Source of the DNA: Spirochaeta africana DSM 8902
Lineage (GTDB): Bacteria > Spirochaetota > Spirochaetia > DSM-27196 > DSM-8902
Length of the DNA: 64,000 bases
Assembly (NCBI RefSeq): GCF_000242595.2
Contig: NC_017098.1
Span: 310,001-374,000, forward strand
Direction of reading: 5' to 3'
Below are positions 9,075 to 16,807 of this stretch, one piece after another; positions within the stretch are counted from its first letter, which is position 1, and each line of letters starts with the position of its first letter. The position numbers and the translations under genes are program-made. A model generated the notes under the pieces. That model made no database searches, was not told where the DNA came from, and was given only the letters and a program-made list of their open reading frames with translations.

Positions 9075-10043
9075 ATGATTGGTCGCATTGACGCATCAGA
9101 CTCGGCTGCCGTAGGCTGTAGTGTGACCATCAGCGTAATAATTCCGACTTATAATCGGGCCGAACTCGTCCAGCAGGCGGTTGATAGTGTCTTGACGCAG
9201 ACACATCAGCCCGACGAAATACTTGTGGTGGACGACGGCTCGGAAGATGAGACCGTCGCTCTGCTGCAGCCGCTGCAGGCGATGGGGAAAATCCGGGTGC
9301 TTCGGAGTCTGCACAGCGGGATGCCCGGTGCGGCTCGCAACCGCGGGATCGAACTGGCCTCCGGGGAGTACATCGCGTTTCTGGACAGCGATGATTTGTG
9401 GATGCCGGATAAGCTGGCGCAGCAGCTGGCGTTGGTCCGGCGTTCCTGCCAGGTCCCGATGCTTGTGCACACCCGTGAATGCTGGAATCGCAACGGTCGG
9501 GAGATCTCGCAGGCCGGGCAGCGGCATCGCAGCAATGGGCAGGTATTCCCCGATGCTCTAAAGAAATGCATAATTGGGCCTTCCACCGTGCTGGTGCGTC
9601 GTGAATTGCTGTTAGCTTTGGGTGGGTTCCGGGAGGATCTGCCGGTAGCCGAAGACTATGAGTTGTGGCTGCATGTCGCCGCACGGTACCCGGTACAGTA
9701 TATCGACCAGCCGCTGGTGGAAAAGCGGGCAGGCCATGGCCCGCAGCTATCGGAGCAATGGGGAGTAATCGAGTACTTTCGGCTGCGGGCGTTACTGGAT
9801 TTCGTGGGACGGCACGATCCTATACCGGCACCGCCGGGACTGCCATACTTGCCGGCGAACGCGCATCGCGCAGGGTGGCGCGCCGGGATCGATATGCTGC
9901 CCCAGATCGGGTCAGAACAACTCTTGCTGGCCGAGGCCGAGTTGGCACGTAAGCTGCGGGTGTTCGTGCGCGGTGCTGCCAAACGAGGTAACGCCGAGAT
10001 CCTCGATTGGTACATACAGAGCGAATGGTATCAGGAGGAGTGA
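9075..10043 (+). CDS. family 2 glycosyltransferase
   Basis: 322 residues. The N-terminal GT-A fold has VIIPTYNRAELVQQAV, the nucleotide-binding VDDGSEDET, GAARNRGIELASGEYIAF and the metal-binding LDSDD, followed by an acceptor-side DYELWLHVAA. It should transfer a sugar from a nucleotide-sugar to an envelope glycan or lipid; there are no membrane helices. The frame opens with a TTG at 9045 that overlaps the previous gene, but the ATG at 9075 is a better start; a GTG at 9123 just before the fold is also possible. It converges on galU, which makes UDP-glucose, a typical donor. Confidence 0.88.
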   Translation: MIGRIDASDSAAVGCSVTISVIIPTYNRAELVQQAVDSVLTQTHQPDEILVVDDGSEDETVALLQPLQAMGKIRVLRSLHSGMPGAARNRGIELASGEYIAFLDSDDLWMPDKLAQQLALVRRSCQVPMLVHTRECWNRNGREISQAGQRHRSNGQVFPDALKKCIIGPSTVLVRRELLLALGGFREDLPVAEDYELWLHVAARYPVQYIDQPLVEKRAGHGPQLSEQWGVIEYFRLRALLDFVGRHDPIPAPPGLPYLPANAHRAGWRAGIDMLPQIGSEQLLLAEAELARKLRVFVRGAAKRGNAEILDWYIQSEWYQEE

Positions 10044-10125
10044 TCCGGAGGAGAGCACAGGAAAAGCGCCCCGGGAGGGGTGGCCTGGCAGAGCCCGGGA
10101 CAACCAGCAGCGGGGACTCCGGTGG

Positions 10126-10971
10126 TTACATCCCGGCTGCAAACTCCCGGATAACCGTCGCCAGTTCAGGATCCTGTGCAGCGACATGCAGGAAAGCCTG
10201 TAAAAAACCGGTTGGCGCGCCGGTGTCCAACCGTTCTCCCTCGATGGTGTGCTGCACCACCCGGCCGCGGCTCATAAGCTGCTTCAGAGCATACACGTGG
10301 TAGTATTCGGATTCGGGTGATTCAGCCAGGTGTTTGGCCCACCCCTCCTGCAAAAACCCGAATATCTCGGGGGTATACAGATACCGGCCAATACTGGCAA
10401 GCCTGCTGGGAGCGGTTCCGGGAGCCGGTTTTTCCACAATATCGGTTACGTGCAGATTGTCGTCTGCCAGGGAGAGAACCCCGTAGCGTTCGAGGTTCGG
10501 GGGGTTATCCAATCCGGCCATAACGGTTTTGCCGGTAATATGAAAAGTTTCCACCAGCTGGGCCGCCAGCGGTGTGGCGCCGAAATGCAGATCGTCTGGG
10601 TAGGCCACCACAAAGGGGTCGCTACCGACAAAAGCCTCTGCCTGCATCAAGGCATGACCAGTCCCCATCATTTTCTGCTGTCGGGTAAAGTAGACCTGCA
10701 TACGCTCCGGTGCTATCTGAGCAAGGTAATCGTGTTTCTGTTCTTGCGAGAACACCCCTTCCAGTTCCACCTCGCGATCGAAGTAATCCTCCAGGCTGCG
10801 TTTGCGTCGGGATGAGATTATCAGTACCTCGTTGATGCCAGCGGCTGCGAACTCCTCCATGATGAATGCTATTGCCGGTTTGTTCACCAGCGGCAGCATC
10901 TCTTTGGGTATTGTTTTGGTGACCGGGAGAAAGCGGGTGCCGTATCCACCCGCCAGAATTACGCCTTTCAT
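10126..10971 (-). CDS. galU: UTP--glucose-1-phosphate uridylyltransferase
   Basis: 281 residues, the normal size for GalU. It makes UDP-glucose from UTP and glucose-1-phosphate. The nucleotidyltransferase signature is at the N-terminus (LAGGYGTRFLPVTKTIPKEML), followed by VNKPAIAFIMEEF, the acceptor-site VAYPDDL, and the GalU-type VEKPAPGTAPS. There is no Shine-Dalgarno; the -10 TACAGT ends 6 nt before the ATG. It is divergent from the lipoprotein at 11067, with both promoters within 90 bp. Confidence 0.95.
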   Translation of the reverse strand: MKGVILAGGYGTRFLPVTKTIPKEMLPLVNKPAIAFIMEEFAAAGINEVLIISSRRKRSLEDYFDREVELEGVFSQEQKHDYLAQIAPERMQVYFTRQQKMMGTGHALMQAEAFVGSDPFVVAYPDDLHFGATPLAAQLVETFHITGKTVMAGLDNPPNLERYGVLSLADDNLHVTDIVEKPAPGTAPSRLASIGRYLYTPEIFGFLQEGWAKHLAESPESEYYHVYALKQLMSRGRVVQHTIEGERLDTGAPTGFLQAFLHVAAQDPELATVIREFAAGM

Positions 10972-10977
10972 GCGTCA

Positions 10978-11006
10978 ACTGTAGCATGCGACGGGTACTC
11001 GGGCAA
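10978..11006 (-). promoter_or_regulatory. sigma70-like promoter, leaderless type (galU)
   Basis: On the minus strand: TTGCCC (11001-11006), 17-nt spacer, TACAGT (10978-10983), then 6 nt to the galU ATG at 10971. Confidence 0.65.
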
Positions 11007-11031
11007 CAATATCAGCTGTTGCCAGGGGAAA

Positions 11032-11060
11032 TTGACGGGAGTGCGCGAGCGCGATACTGT
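11032..11060 (+). promoter_or_regulatory. sigma70-like promoter, leaderless type (11067 lipoprotein)
   Basis: TTGACG (11032-11037), 17-nt spacer, TACTGT (11055-11060), then 6 nt to the ATG at 11067. Confidence 0.6.
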
Positions 11061-11066
11061 GGTGGT

Positions 11067-11786
11067 ATGAAAAAAACGGTACTTGTAGCGGCCGTAGTGT
11101 TGCTAAGCCTGTCTGGCTGCAGTGTTTCACAGCAGATGGATATGCGAATTGATGGCTCGGGAGAGGTTCGGCTAACGGTGGATCTGGACAGGGTGTTCCA
11201 GGAATACTACCGTGATCTGAGTGGCGGCGATTCGCTGGAAGAAAGCGGTATCTTTGACACCGATGAGATCACCCGTGTGCTGCAGCAGCAGTCGGGACTG
11301 CAGGTAGACTCAGTAACCACGCCGCAGCCGGGCAGGCTTGATGTAACAGTCCGACTTCAGGACATCGAGCAGCTGTTCCGCGATGATACCATGGCGGTGC
11401 CGGAGGTTATCACCTTTAGCCGCAGTGCTAATCGGGCAACGGTGCGCATACGAGTCGGACGAACGGATCTCCCGCGGTTTTTGCGTCTTTCCCCGATTGG
11501 TGACTCTCCTATGATTGAGTACTTGCTGCCGCCGGGTAACAGTCTGAGCCGATCCGAGTACATAGAGTATTTGAGTTGGGCCCTTGAGGAATATGAGGGA
11601 AATGTTCCTATTGCGCACGTGATCGAGTCAGCCGCTATCGAACTGCGGATTCGTCCTGCGGGTGATATCCTGGTCCAGCGTGGTGGCGAGGTCGACGGTG
11701 ATACTGTGGTTTTTCGAATCCCGGTGATTGATCTGGTGCTGGCCGACAGCCCGCTGGAGTATTCGCTTCAATTTCGTGCTGAGTAG
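11067..11786 (+). CDS. hypothetical lipoprotein
   Basis: 239 residues, family not recognised. A lipoprotein signal peptide ends in the lipobox LSGC (Cys at residue 19). The mature part begins with a beta-rich region (MDMRIDGSGEVRLTVDL) and ends with strands resembling the start, which may be a repeated beta domain around a helical middle. The frame is open from 10986, but the ATG at 11067 gives a proper signal peptide and sits 6 nt after a -10 hexamer. The octamer CTGAGTAG at its stop codon is repeated 10 bp further on, at the presumed left end of the IS-like element. Confidence 0.7.
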   Translation: MKKTVLVAAVVLLSLSGCSVSQQMDMRIDGSGEVRLTVDLDRVFQEYYRDLSGGDSLEESGIFDTDEITRVLQQQSGLQVDSVTTPQPGRLDVTVRLQDIEQLFRDDTMAVPEVITFSRSANRATVRIRVGRTDLPRFLRLSPIGDSPMIEYLLPPGNSLSRSEYIEYLSWALEEYEGNVPIAHVIESAAIELRIRPAGDILVQRGGEVDGDTVVFRIPVIDLVLADSPLEYSLQFRAE

Positions 11787-11793
11787 AGGGGCC

Positions 11794-13021
11794 TTTCTGA
11801 GTAGTTACACTACGACACCCTGAACCCTACGCAACTATATACTGCCACGGCAATTGCTGCTTCAATTGTCCCGGTGTATACAAATGTCGTTTCCAGACCC
11901 GCAGATCCTCCTCCGGGATGTCCGGATAATGGCTCAGAAATGCCCGCCGGACACACAGGGTTTTCAGCCGGCGCTTCACCAGCTTGGCTGGCAGCCCGGC
12001 CCGCTGCCAGCGTTTTGCGCTTGCTTCCCCCCGCACCCGATACGGCTTGAGAAAATTATGGTACATACGGTACACCTGCACCGACTCCATCGCGTTCTGC
12101 ACATTGCGCCGGAATGTCACTGTCTCGCGCACATAGGCCGCCATGTCCTTACGCAGCTCGCGGTCAAAATTGTCCATCGCAAACATCGGCCCGCCAGGCC
12201 CGCGATGATGATGTGAGCTGATATGCCGCCAGCCAAGGCTCTGTTCACTGAGAAGCCGATGAGCTACTTCGCAGCGGCTGATCGCGTCGGGGTACTCTTT
12301 CTTGTTGTCGGTGATCAGCTGTACGGGGTCTTCCGGCTCCCATTGCAGCACCAGCCAGGCCATGCTGTGTAAGATCCGGGTAAACGAGGTGATGATCCCG
12401 TCCGGAGCCGGGCGGTAGACCGCCTCCAACTCGGCCTGGCGGATCTTCTGGCGCGGGCTCATCCGGCCGGTGCGGCGGATGGTAACGTGATCCATAGCAA
12501 AGAGATACTCGCTGTCCTTGCCAATCAGGATATGCAGGTTGCAAGGATAATACTGACTCACCTCGAACGACACAAATCCATCGGCAATCAGATCCTCCGG
12601 GGTGGTGAGATACGGGCGGCACTCGGCATGCAGAGCGATGCAGTTGCGCGCCAGACGACCGACTCGGTTGCGCCTGATTGCCGGGGAGATCCCGCGGTTG
12701 CGGTGGGTGGCGGCCAGACTGACCCGGCTGGAGATGTCGCGGATCAGGTCGCGGTAGGACACGGTACGGTGCACGCGGTAGTCAATCGAGAAAGTGCGCT
12801 CGGTGAAAAACCGCTTGCAGGCGATGCACTGGTAGCGCTGGTGGCTGCCGGCGCAGGCAGTATGCCGTAGACCCTTGCGCCAGAACCAGGTGCCAACCCG
12901 TGCTTTTTCAGCCCGGGTTCGGGTATGATGATGGTGGTGGCGGCAGTCCGGATTGGGACAGAACGGGGGTGTGTGCATTGGCACCTCCTGTAATGGGCTG
13001 GTACCTGTTACTACACAAAAA
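11794..13021 (-). mobile_element. solitary IS-like element with candidate terminal inverted repeats
   Basis: One transposase-like gene is bracketed by imperfect inverted repeats. The left end around 11794-11810 and the reverse complement of 13005-13021 share the pattern TTTnTGnGTAGTnACA. No clear target-site duplication is seen just outside these repeats, so the boundaries are provisional. Confidence 0.5.
11827..12978 (-). CDS. transposase-like protein with N-terminal zinc-binding motifs
   Basis: 383 residues. The N-terminus has two likely zinc-binding clusters: CPNPDC followed by a His run, and a QRYQCIACKRFFTERTFS segment of the InsA/IS1595 kind. A helix-turn-helix region follows (SYRDLIRDISSRVSLAATHRNRG). 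The C-terminal two thirds resemble a DDE-type core, with LITDNKKEYPDA as the likely second acidic strand and an RNVQNAMESVQVYRMYHNF helix as in IS1/IS1595-like transposases. The first acidic residue is uncertain. The ATG at 12978 is preferred over the GTG at 12984 because AGGAGG lies 5 nt before it and would overlap the GTG. The frame is intact, so the element may still be active. Confidence 0.72.
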   Translation of the reverse strand: MHTPPFCPNPDCRHHHHHTRTRAEKARVGTWFWRKGLRHTACAGSHQRYQCIACKRFFTERTFSIDYRVHRTVSYRDLIRDISSRVSLAATHRNRGISPAIRRNRVGRLARNCIALHAECRPYLTTPEDLIADGFVSFEVSQYYPCNLHILIGKDSEYLFAMDHVTIRRTGRMSPRQKIRQAELEAVYRPAPDGIITSFTRILHSMAWLVLQWEPEDPVQLITDNKKEYPDAISRCEVAHRLLSEQSLGWRHISSHHHRGPGGPMFAMDNFDRELRKDMAAYVRETVTFRRNVQNAMESVQVYRMYHNFLKPYRVRGEASAKRWQRAGLPAKLVKRRLKTLCVRRAFLSHYPDIPEEDLRVWKRHLYTPGQLKQQLPWQYIVA

Positions 13022-13127
13022 ATCTGCCTGGGGAATCATTTTAGCTACGGAAAAGCAAAAAATGCGGGTGTCGTTTTGTTATAACTCAAAGGAAAACCTC
13101 TCGTTATCTCCCTTTTCTGCGAGGTCG

Positions 13128-13790
13128 TTAGCCAAGCGGCTGGGTATGCAGTCGTCGGTGTTCCCGACCTCGTTGGGCAACTACACTCTCGTACAATACG
13201 ATCTGCTGGAGGGAAAAGATCAACCCCTGGCTGCTATATTGCTGCCAGGCTGCGGTAACCGCAGCGGTTTCGCTACGGTTGGCCTTGCGCCGCCGGTATC
13301 CCAAAGTAATGTGCGGCGCATAACGCGGACTGCTGCTTTCGAGTCCGCGTGCAGTCAGTTCCTGTTCGAGAGATTGAAAGTAAGCTCGACCTTGTGCAGT
13401 CAGGTCGGCTGAATGCCGGGTGGTTACCTCGTTCAGCCCAAGCCAGAGCACCCTTGGGTTGTCGATATGCGGGAAGTAGCCAACACCGCCAAGTTTGCAT
13501 CGTATCCCGCGACGGTCGGAAACAGCTGTTGGTTTGGGCCCGGCAGCACCGGTAACAGCATGCTGGTTCGCGATCGCGATGGCTGCAGCCCTTAGGGCAT
13601 CGATTACCGATGGTATGCGATCACGCGGGGTGTCTCCGAGAAAATGCAGGGTGATGTGGGTGTTGCCTGGGTGTATCCATCGGAAAGCATCAGAAGGGGC
13701 CATGGTGGCGAGCTTTTTCTGTATCAGTGCCAAATGCTGCTGCACCTCATCCGGCAGCGAGAATGCGATAAACAGACGGGCGGTCTCCAT
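13128..13790 (-). CDS. thpR: RNA 2',3'-cyclic phosphodiesterase (LigT/ThpR family)
   Basis: 220 residues. Two HxTx motifs, HITLHFLG and HITLGYRRR, form the 2H phosphoesterase active site. The family opens 2',3'-cyclic phosphates on RNA ends and can ligate tRNA halves in vitro. The frame is open to 13817, but the ATG at 13790 gives the usual family N-terminus (METARLFIAFSLP) and follows a -10 TACACT by exactly 6 nt, so it is taken as the start. It is divergent from the lipoprotein at 13878. Confidence 0.93.
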   Translation of the reverse strand: METARLFIAFSLPDEVQQHLALIQKKLATMAPSDAFRWIHPGNTHITLHFLGDTPRDRIPSVIDALRAAAIAIANQHAVTGAAGPKPTAVSDRRGIRCKLGGVGYFPHIDNPRVLWLGLNEVTTRHSADLTAQGRAYFQSLEQELTARGLESSSPRYAPHITLGYRRRKANRSETAAVTAAWQQYSSQGLIFSLQQIVLYESVVAQRGREHRRLHTQPLG

Positions 13791-13796
13791 GGATGG

Positions 13797-13825
13797 AGTG
13801 TAGGGGGTTTCCGGCATCGATACAA
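13797..13825 (-). promoter_or_regulatory. sigma70-like promoter, leaderless type (thpR)
   Basis: On the minus strand: TTGTAT (13820-13825), 17-nt spacer, TACACT (13797-13802), then 6 nt to the ATG at 13790. Confidence 0.55.
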
Positions 13826-13839
13826 GATTGTGCTGGCGC

Positions 13840-13868
13840 CTGACAAACCTTGTCTTCTGCGATACAAT
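13840..13868 (+). promoter_or_regulatory. strong sigma70-like promoter (13878 lipoprotein)
   Basis: CTGACA (13840-13845), 17-nt spacer, TACAAT (13863-13868). The first in-frame ATG is at 13878, about 3 nt beyond the expected transcription start, so the leader would be almost absent. Confidence 0.7.
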
Positions 13869-13877
13869 TGGAACCTT

Positions 13878-15917
13878 ATGATGTGGAAATCTCTAAAGTC
13901 ATCCTTTGTTGGTGTTTTGCTGGTATTGTGTATTGTGGTGTCTGCGGGCAGCTGCAGTAATCTGTTTGAGGCAGGAGAGCGTACGGTTGCGCTGCAGCTT
14001 GAAGTGCGTGCTCCCGCACTTTTTCCTGCAGCCGATGCAAGGGGCCGTACAATTTTGCCTGATGCCGCTATGGCAGAGGTAGTTCTGTTGGAGCATAACG
14101 GCGCCTCGCTCCAGCAGCACCACTTGCCGTTGACCTACGACCCGGTATTGCAGGAGTTTCATGCAACTCTGCTGCTTGAGGATGTCCCGGCAGGAAACAG
14201 CCATATACTTGCAGTTGAAATCCAGGACGAAGAAGGTGCTCCGCTGCAAGAGGCGCAGGCCCAGGTGAGCGTAGTAAGCGGGGAAACTACCAGTGTCACT
14301 CTGATTCTGTTTCCTCATACTGATCTGGTGCAACCTGGTGATTTGGCGGAAGACATGGAAGAAACCGTGCCCCCGGGCGGATACTGGATACTCGCCTATT
14401 CGCTTGCCGCCGGGCAAGACTATGCGCTGGAAGCCGAAGCAGGCGAAGATATCGAGCTGCGGATCCAGCTGCCGGATGGCAGTTTCCTGCCTGCAGGGGA
14501 GATTACCTGGGAGCAGCAAGAAACCGGCACGGTTTACCTGTACATCTTTAATCGTGGTGATGATGATATACCAGTCTTGCTGGAGCTGACAGCCTCCGGG
14601 GCTGTAGAATACACCATCGGCGACACCGGCCCGGCGGGAGGTGTGGTGTTCTATGACCAGGGTGAGGTTGTAAACGGCTGGCGCTATCTGGAGGCAACAC
14701 CGGCTGGCTGGAGTGGGGGAGAAGACCCAGTGGCAGCATGGGGGGATGACAGCCTGATCGGTACCGAAACCAACTTTGGCTTTGGCAAGCTGAATACCCT
14801 CACGATCATTAGCCGATTGCAAGACTGGGAAGATGGGCAGTACGCTGCGCGCCTTAGCGGGGACTATGCGGTTGGCGAGTATGATGACTGGTTTCTGCCA
14901 TCACTTGAAGAGTTGTTTGAGCTCAGGGCCCAGCAGGACATTGTAGGTGGCTTTCCGATCGAGGGAAACGAGGACATCTACTGGAGCTCATCAGAGTTCT
15001 TCGACGATCCGGACGACCCGCCAGAGGAGCATTCCTGGGTGCTGGGATTTATTGCCGGAGAATCGTCTGAATGGCTGAAGGAGTTTGACGATACACGCGT
15101 CCGCCCTGTTCGCGCCTTTCGCTCTGAACTGCCGACCTATGCTGTAGTGTATCATCCGAATGAGGGCCAGGGAGATCCTCCGGTCGACCCGTATCACTAC
15201 GAGCCTGGTGAGCCGGTAACGCTTCCGGATGCCGGAGAGCTGTATCGGGAGGGCTATGAGTTTGCCGGCTGGAACAGTGAACCGGACGGAACCGGGGATC
15301 AGTATATCGCTATTGGCAATATCACGATGCCGCAAGGGAACCTGATCCTGTATGCCGAGTGGGCAGAGATTGAGCCGGTGTACACCATCGGCGACACCGG
15401 CCCGGCTGGCGGGATTATCTTCTATGTGGACGACACCGATCAGTATGATGGATGGACCTATCTGGAGGCTGCCCCGGCTGGCTGGGACGATCCAGGGGAA
15501 CCGGATCCTGAAGACCCTCTGCGGCAATGGGATGATGACACCTTCAGCTACAGCGCGGTAACCACCGAAACTGCTATCGGTACCGGCAAGGAGAACACTG
15601 CTGCTATTGTTACGGCGCTTGGTGGTGACGGTAAAACAGGCATGGCGGCCCAATTGGCAGCAGAGCTGGAAATAACCAACGGTGAAACGGATTATTCAGA
15701 CTGGTTTTTGCCTTCCAGGGATGAGCTGAATGAGCTTTATATGCAAGAAGCTATTATTGATGGTCTGTATGTATCTGCTGGTTGGTATTATTGGTCGTCA
15801 TCAACTGCTGATGAAAGCTGGGCATGGTCTCAGGATTTTTTTAATGGGGATCAGTCGGTAACTAATGGCAAAAACATATCCACCTACATTCGCGTCCGCC
15901 CCATCCGCCGTTTCTGA
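13878..15917 (+). CDS. large lipoprotein with two DUF1566/Lcl-like domains and a Listeria-Bacteroides repeat
   Basis: 679 residues. The signal peptide ends in SAGSC, so the protein is lipidated and exported. An N-terminal beta-rich region (30-240) precedes domain A (about 245-415), starting IGDTGPAGGVVFY and containing WFLPSLEELFEL, YWSSSEF and VRPVRAF. Next is a repeat of the InlB/List-Bact type (about 418-495; VVYHPNEGQG, then YEFAGWNSEPDGTG, then LYAEW), then domain B (about 500-679), again IGDTGPAGG, WFLPSRDELNEL, YWSSSTA, IRVRPIRRF. Both domains share 26 identical bases at 14610-14635 and 15381-15406, a sign of recent internal duplication. Surface exposure and ligand binding are plausible but unproven. 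It is related to the protein at 8543-9055. Confidence 0.85.
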   Translation: MMWKSLKSSFVGVLLVLCIVVSAGSCSNLFEAGERTVALQLEVRAPALFPAADARGRTILPDAAMAEVVLLEHNGASLQQHHLPLTYDPVLQEFHATLLLEDVPAGNSHILAVEIQDEEGAPLQEAQAQVSVVSGETTSVTLILFPHTDLVQPGDLAEDMEETVPPGGYWILAYSLAAGQDYALEAEAGEDIELRIQLPDGSFLPAGEITWEQQETGTVYLYIFNRGDDDIPVLLELTASGAVEYTIGDTGPAGGVVFYDQGEVVNGWRYLEATPAGWSGGEDPVAAWGDDSLIGTETNFGFGKLNTLTIISRLQDWEDGQYAARLSGDYAVGEYDDWFLPSLEELFELRAQQDIVGGFPIEGNEDIYWSSSEFFDDPDDPPEEHSWVLGFIAGESSEWLKEFDDTRVRPVRAFRSELPTYAVVYHPNEGQGDPPVDPYHYEPGEPVTLPDAGELYREGYEFAGWNSEPDGTGDQYIAIGNITMPQGNLILYAEWAEIEPVYTIGDTGPAGGIIFYVDDTDQYDGWTYLEAAPAGWDDPGEPDPEDPLRQWDDDTFSYSAVTTETAIGTGKENTAAIVTALGGDGKTGMAAQLAAELEITNGETDYSDWFLPSRDELNELYMQEAIIDGLYVSAGWYYWSSSTADESWAWSQDFFNGDQSVTNGKNISTYIRVRPIRRF

Positions 15918-15959
15918 TAACCTTCACCGCAAGGCGGCAGCACTGGCAGATCTGCGCGA

Positions 15960-15981
15960 GGGATCGCAGCGGAAATCCCGG
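15960..15981 (+). repeat. 22-bp intergenic element, copy 1
   Basis: It begins GGGATCGCAGCGG and ends AATCCCGG. The ends GGGAT and ATCCC are complementary. Copy 2 is at 16071-16092. Confidence 0.7.
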
Positions 15982-16070
15982 GTGGGGCTGCCGGGCGGCC
16001 GGGCAAAGGTGACGGAGCCCGGAAGCCGCCTGGTGCGGGCCGGCAGCGCTGTCTGGTTGGCAGGCGCCGC

Positions 16071-16092
16071 GGGATTGCAGCGGAGAGCCCGG
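16071..16092 (+). repeat. 22-bp intergenic element, copy 2
   Basis: It matches copy 1 at 19 of 22 positions, 111 bp downstream, and begins GGGATTGCAGCGG. Conservation in non-coding DNA suggests a REP-like or structured RNA element. Confidence 0.7.
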
Positions 16093-16159
16093 CCCCTGCG
16101 GGGCGCGCCTTAAAGATTAATAAAAAGGTAATATTTACCGGTGAGGGCGGGTGTGCGGC

Positions 16160-16189
16160 TTGACGATAGCGGGTGACGGGGCGTATAGT
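16160..16189 (+). promoter_or_regulatory. sigma70-like promoter for the YlbF-ArsR cluster
   Basis: TTGACG (16160-16165), 18-nt spacer, TATAGT (16184-16189). A GATAGC hexamer (16165-16170), the half-site of the palindrome at 16702-16714, lies in the spacer and could be an operator. Confidence 0.65.
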
Positions 16190-16229
16190 TGGCTGTTACA
16201 TGCGTGGTGATGCATATATCGGAGGTAGT

Positions 16230-16667
16230 ATGAATACGAATACAGCGAGCGCTGATACAGATACACGAGCGATGGTGGTGACTGCGGCGGGGCAGCTGGC
16301 CGAGCGGGTGCGCGATGGTGAGGTGTACCAGGCGTTTCAGCAGCAGGTAAGTACCCTGCAAAGCGATAGTGAGGCGCTGGGGGTGCTGCAGGATTTTCAG
16401 TATGAACAGCAGCAGCTGGCGGCGGCGCAGCAGTACGGGATGGCGAGCGAGGAGCAGATTCGCGAGTTGCAGGAAAAAGAGGCCAGCATGATGGCACATC
16501 CGGTGTTGGCGGGTTTTTTTGCGGCACAGCAGGCATTGATAGATGAGCTTTCCGAGGTGAATGCGGCGATCAGCGCCAGGCTGGGATACGATTTTGCCAA
16601 GCTGGCTCAGCCGGCTACTGGCTGCGGGAGCGGCTGCGGCAGCCATGGAGAGGGCGGCTGCTGTTAA
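16230..16667 (+). CDS. YlbF/RicF-family protein with Cys-rich C-terminus (1)
   Basis: 145 residues, almost all helical, matching the YlbF/YmcA (Com_YlbF) family: a helix with GEVYQAFQQQVSTLQSDSEAL, a DFQYEQQQL segment and a LIDELSEVNAAISARLGYDF segment. The last 15 residues are a flexible tail with four Cys and a His (GCGSGCGSHGEGGCC). In Bacillus subtilis YlbF, YmcA and YaaT form a complex that carries Fe-S clusters and supports RNase Y function; Cys residues near the ends of the small subunits are involved. The ATG at 16230 has GGAGG 4 nt upstream; the earlier ATG at 16173 lacks one and lies too close to the promoter. It is followed by a second family member and an arsR gene. Confidence 0.82.
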   Translation: MNTNTASADTDTRAMVVTAAGQLAERVRDGEVYQAFQQQVSTLQSDSEALGVLQDFQYEQQQLAAAQQYGMASEEQIRELQEKEASMMAHPVLAGFFAAQQALIDELSEVNAAISARLGYDFAKLAQPATGCGSGCGSHGEGGCC

Positions 16668-16701
16668 ATGCGGCTGCTGTCAAGTAGCGGCGTTTGAAGG
16701 T

Positions 16702-16714
16702 GCTATCAGATAGC
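16702..16714. promoter_or_regulatory. 13-nt perfect palindrome, candidate ArsR operator 1
   Basis: GCTATC-A-GATAGC in the gap between the two YlbF-family genes. A diverged copy with the same core TATCAGA lies at 16779-16793. Confidence 0.45.
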
Positions 16715-16778
16715 GCGGTCTGGCGTGTGTAGCAGGCCAGCCACGGCGGCGGCTAACGAGTAGCGGGATGCATGGAGC

Positions 16779-16793
16779 TGTTATCAGACAGCT
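16779..16793. promoter_or_regulatory. inverted repeat, candidate ArsR operator 2
   Basis: The wider inverted repeat AGCTGT (16776-16781), 6-nt loop, ACAGCT (16788-16793) contains a 15-mer that matches 16701-16715 at 12 of 15 positions. It lies 15-30 nt before the second YlbF-family start codon. Confidence 0.4.
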
Positions 16794-16807
16794 GCCAGGG
16801 AGAGTTT

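Larger units (their letters stand above)
15918..16159. other. G+C-rich intergenic stretch with a repeated 22-bp hairpin-forming element
   Basis: No convincing gene lies between 15918 and the promoter at 16160. An open frame at 15865-16113 is low-complexity, overlaps the lipoprotein gene and has no start signals. The stretch holds two copies of a 22-bp element (15960-15981 and 16071-16092, 19 of 22 bases identical). The first copy can pair GGGAT with ATCCC around GCAGCGGA. A GGCCCC/GGGGCG-type hairpin follows near 16091-16107. Confidence 0.6.

Noticed and set aside
15865-16113. 82-codon open frame after the large lipoprotein gene
   Set aside because: It starts inside the lipoprotein gene, is Arg/Gly/Ala-rich and covers the repeated intergenic element.
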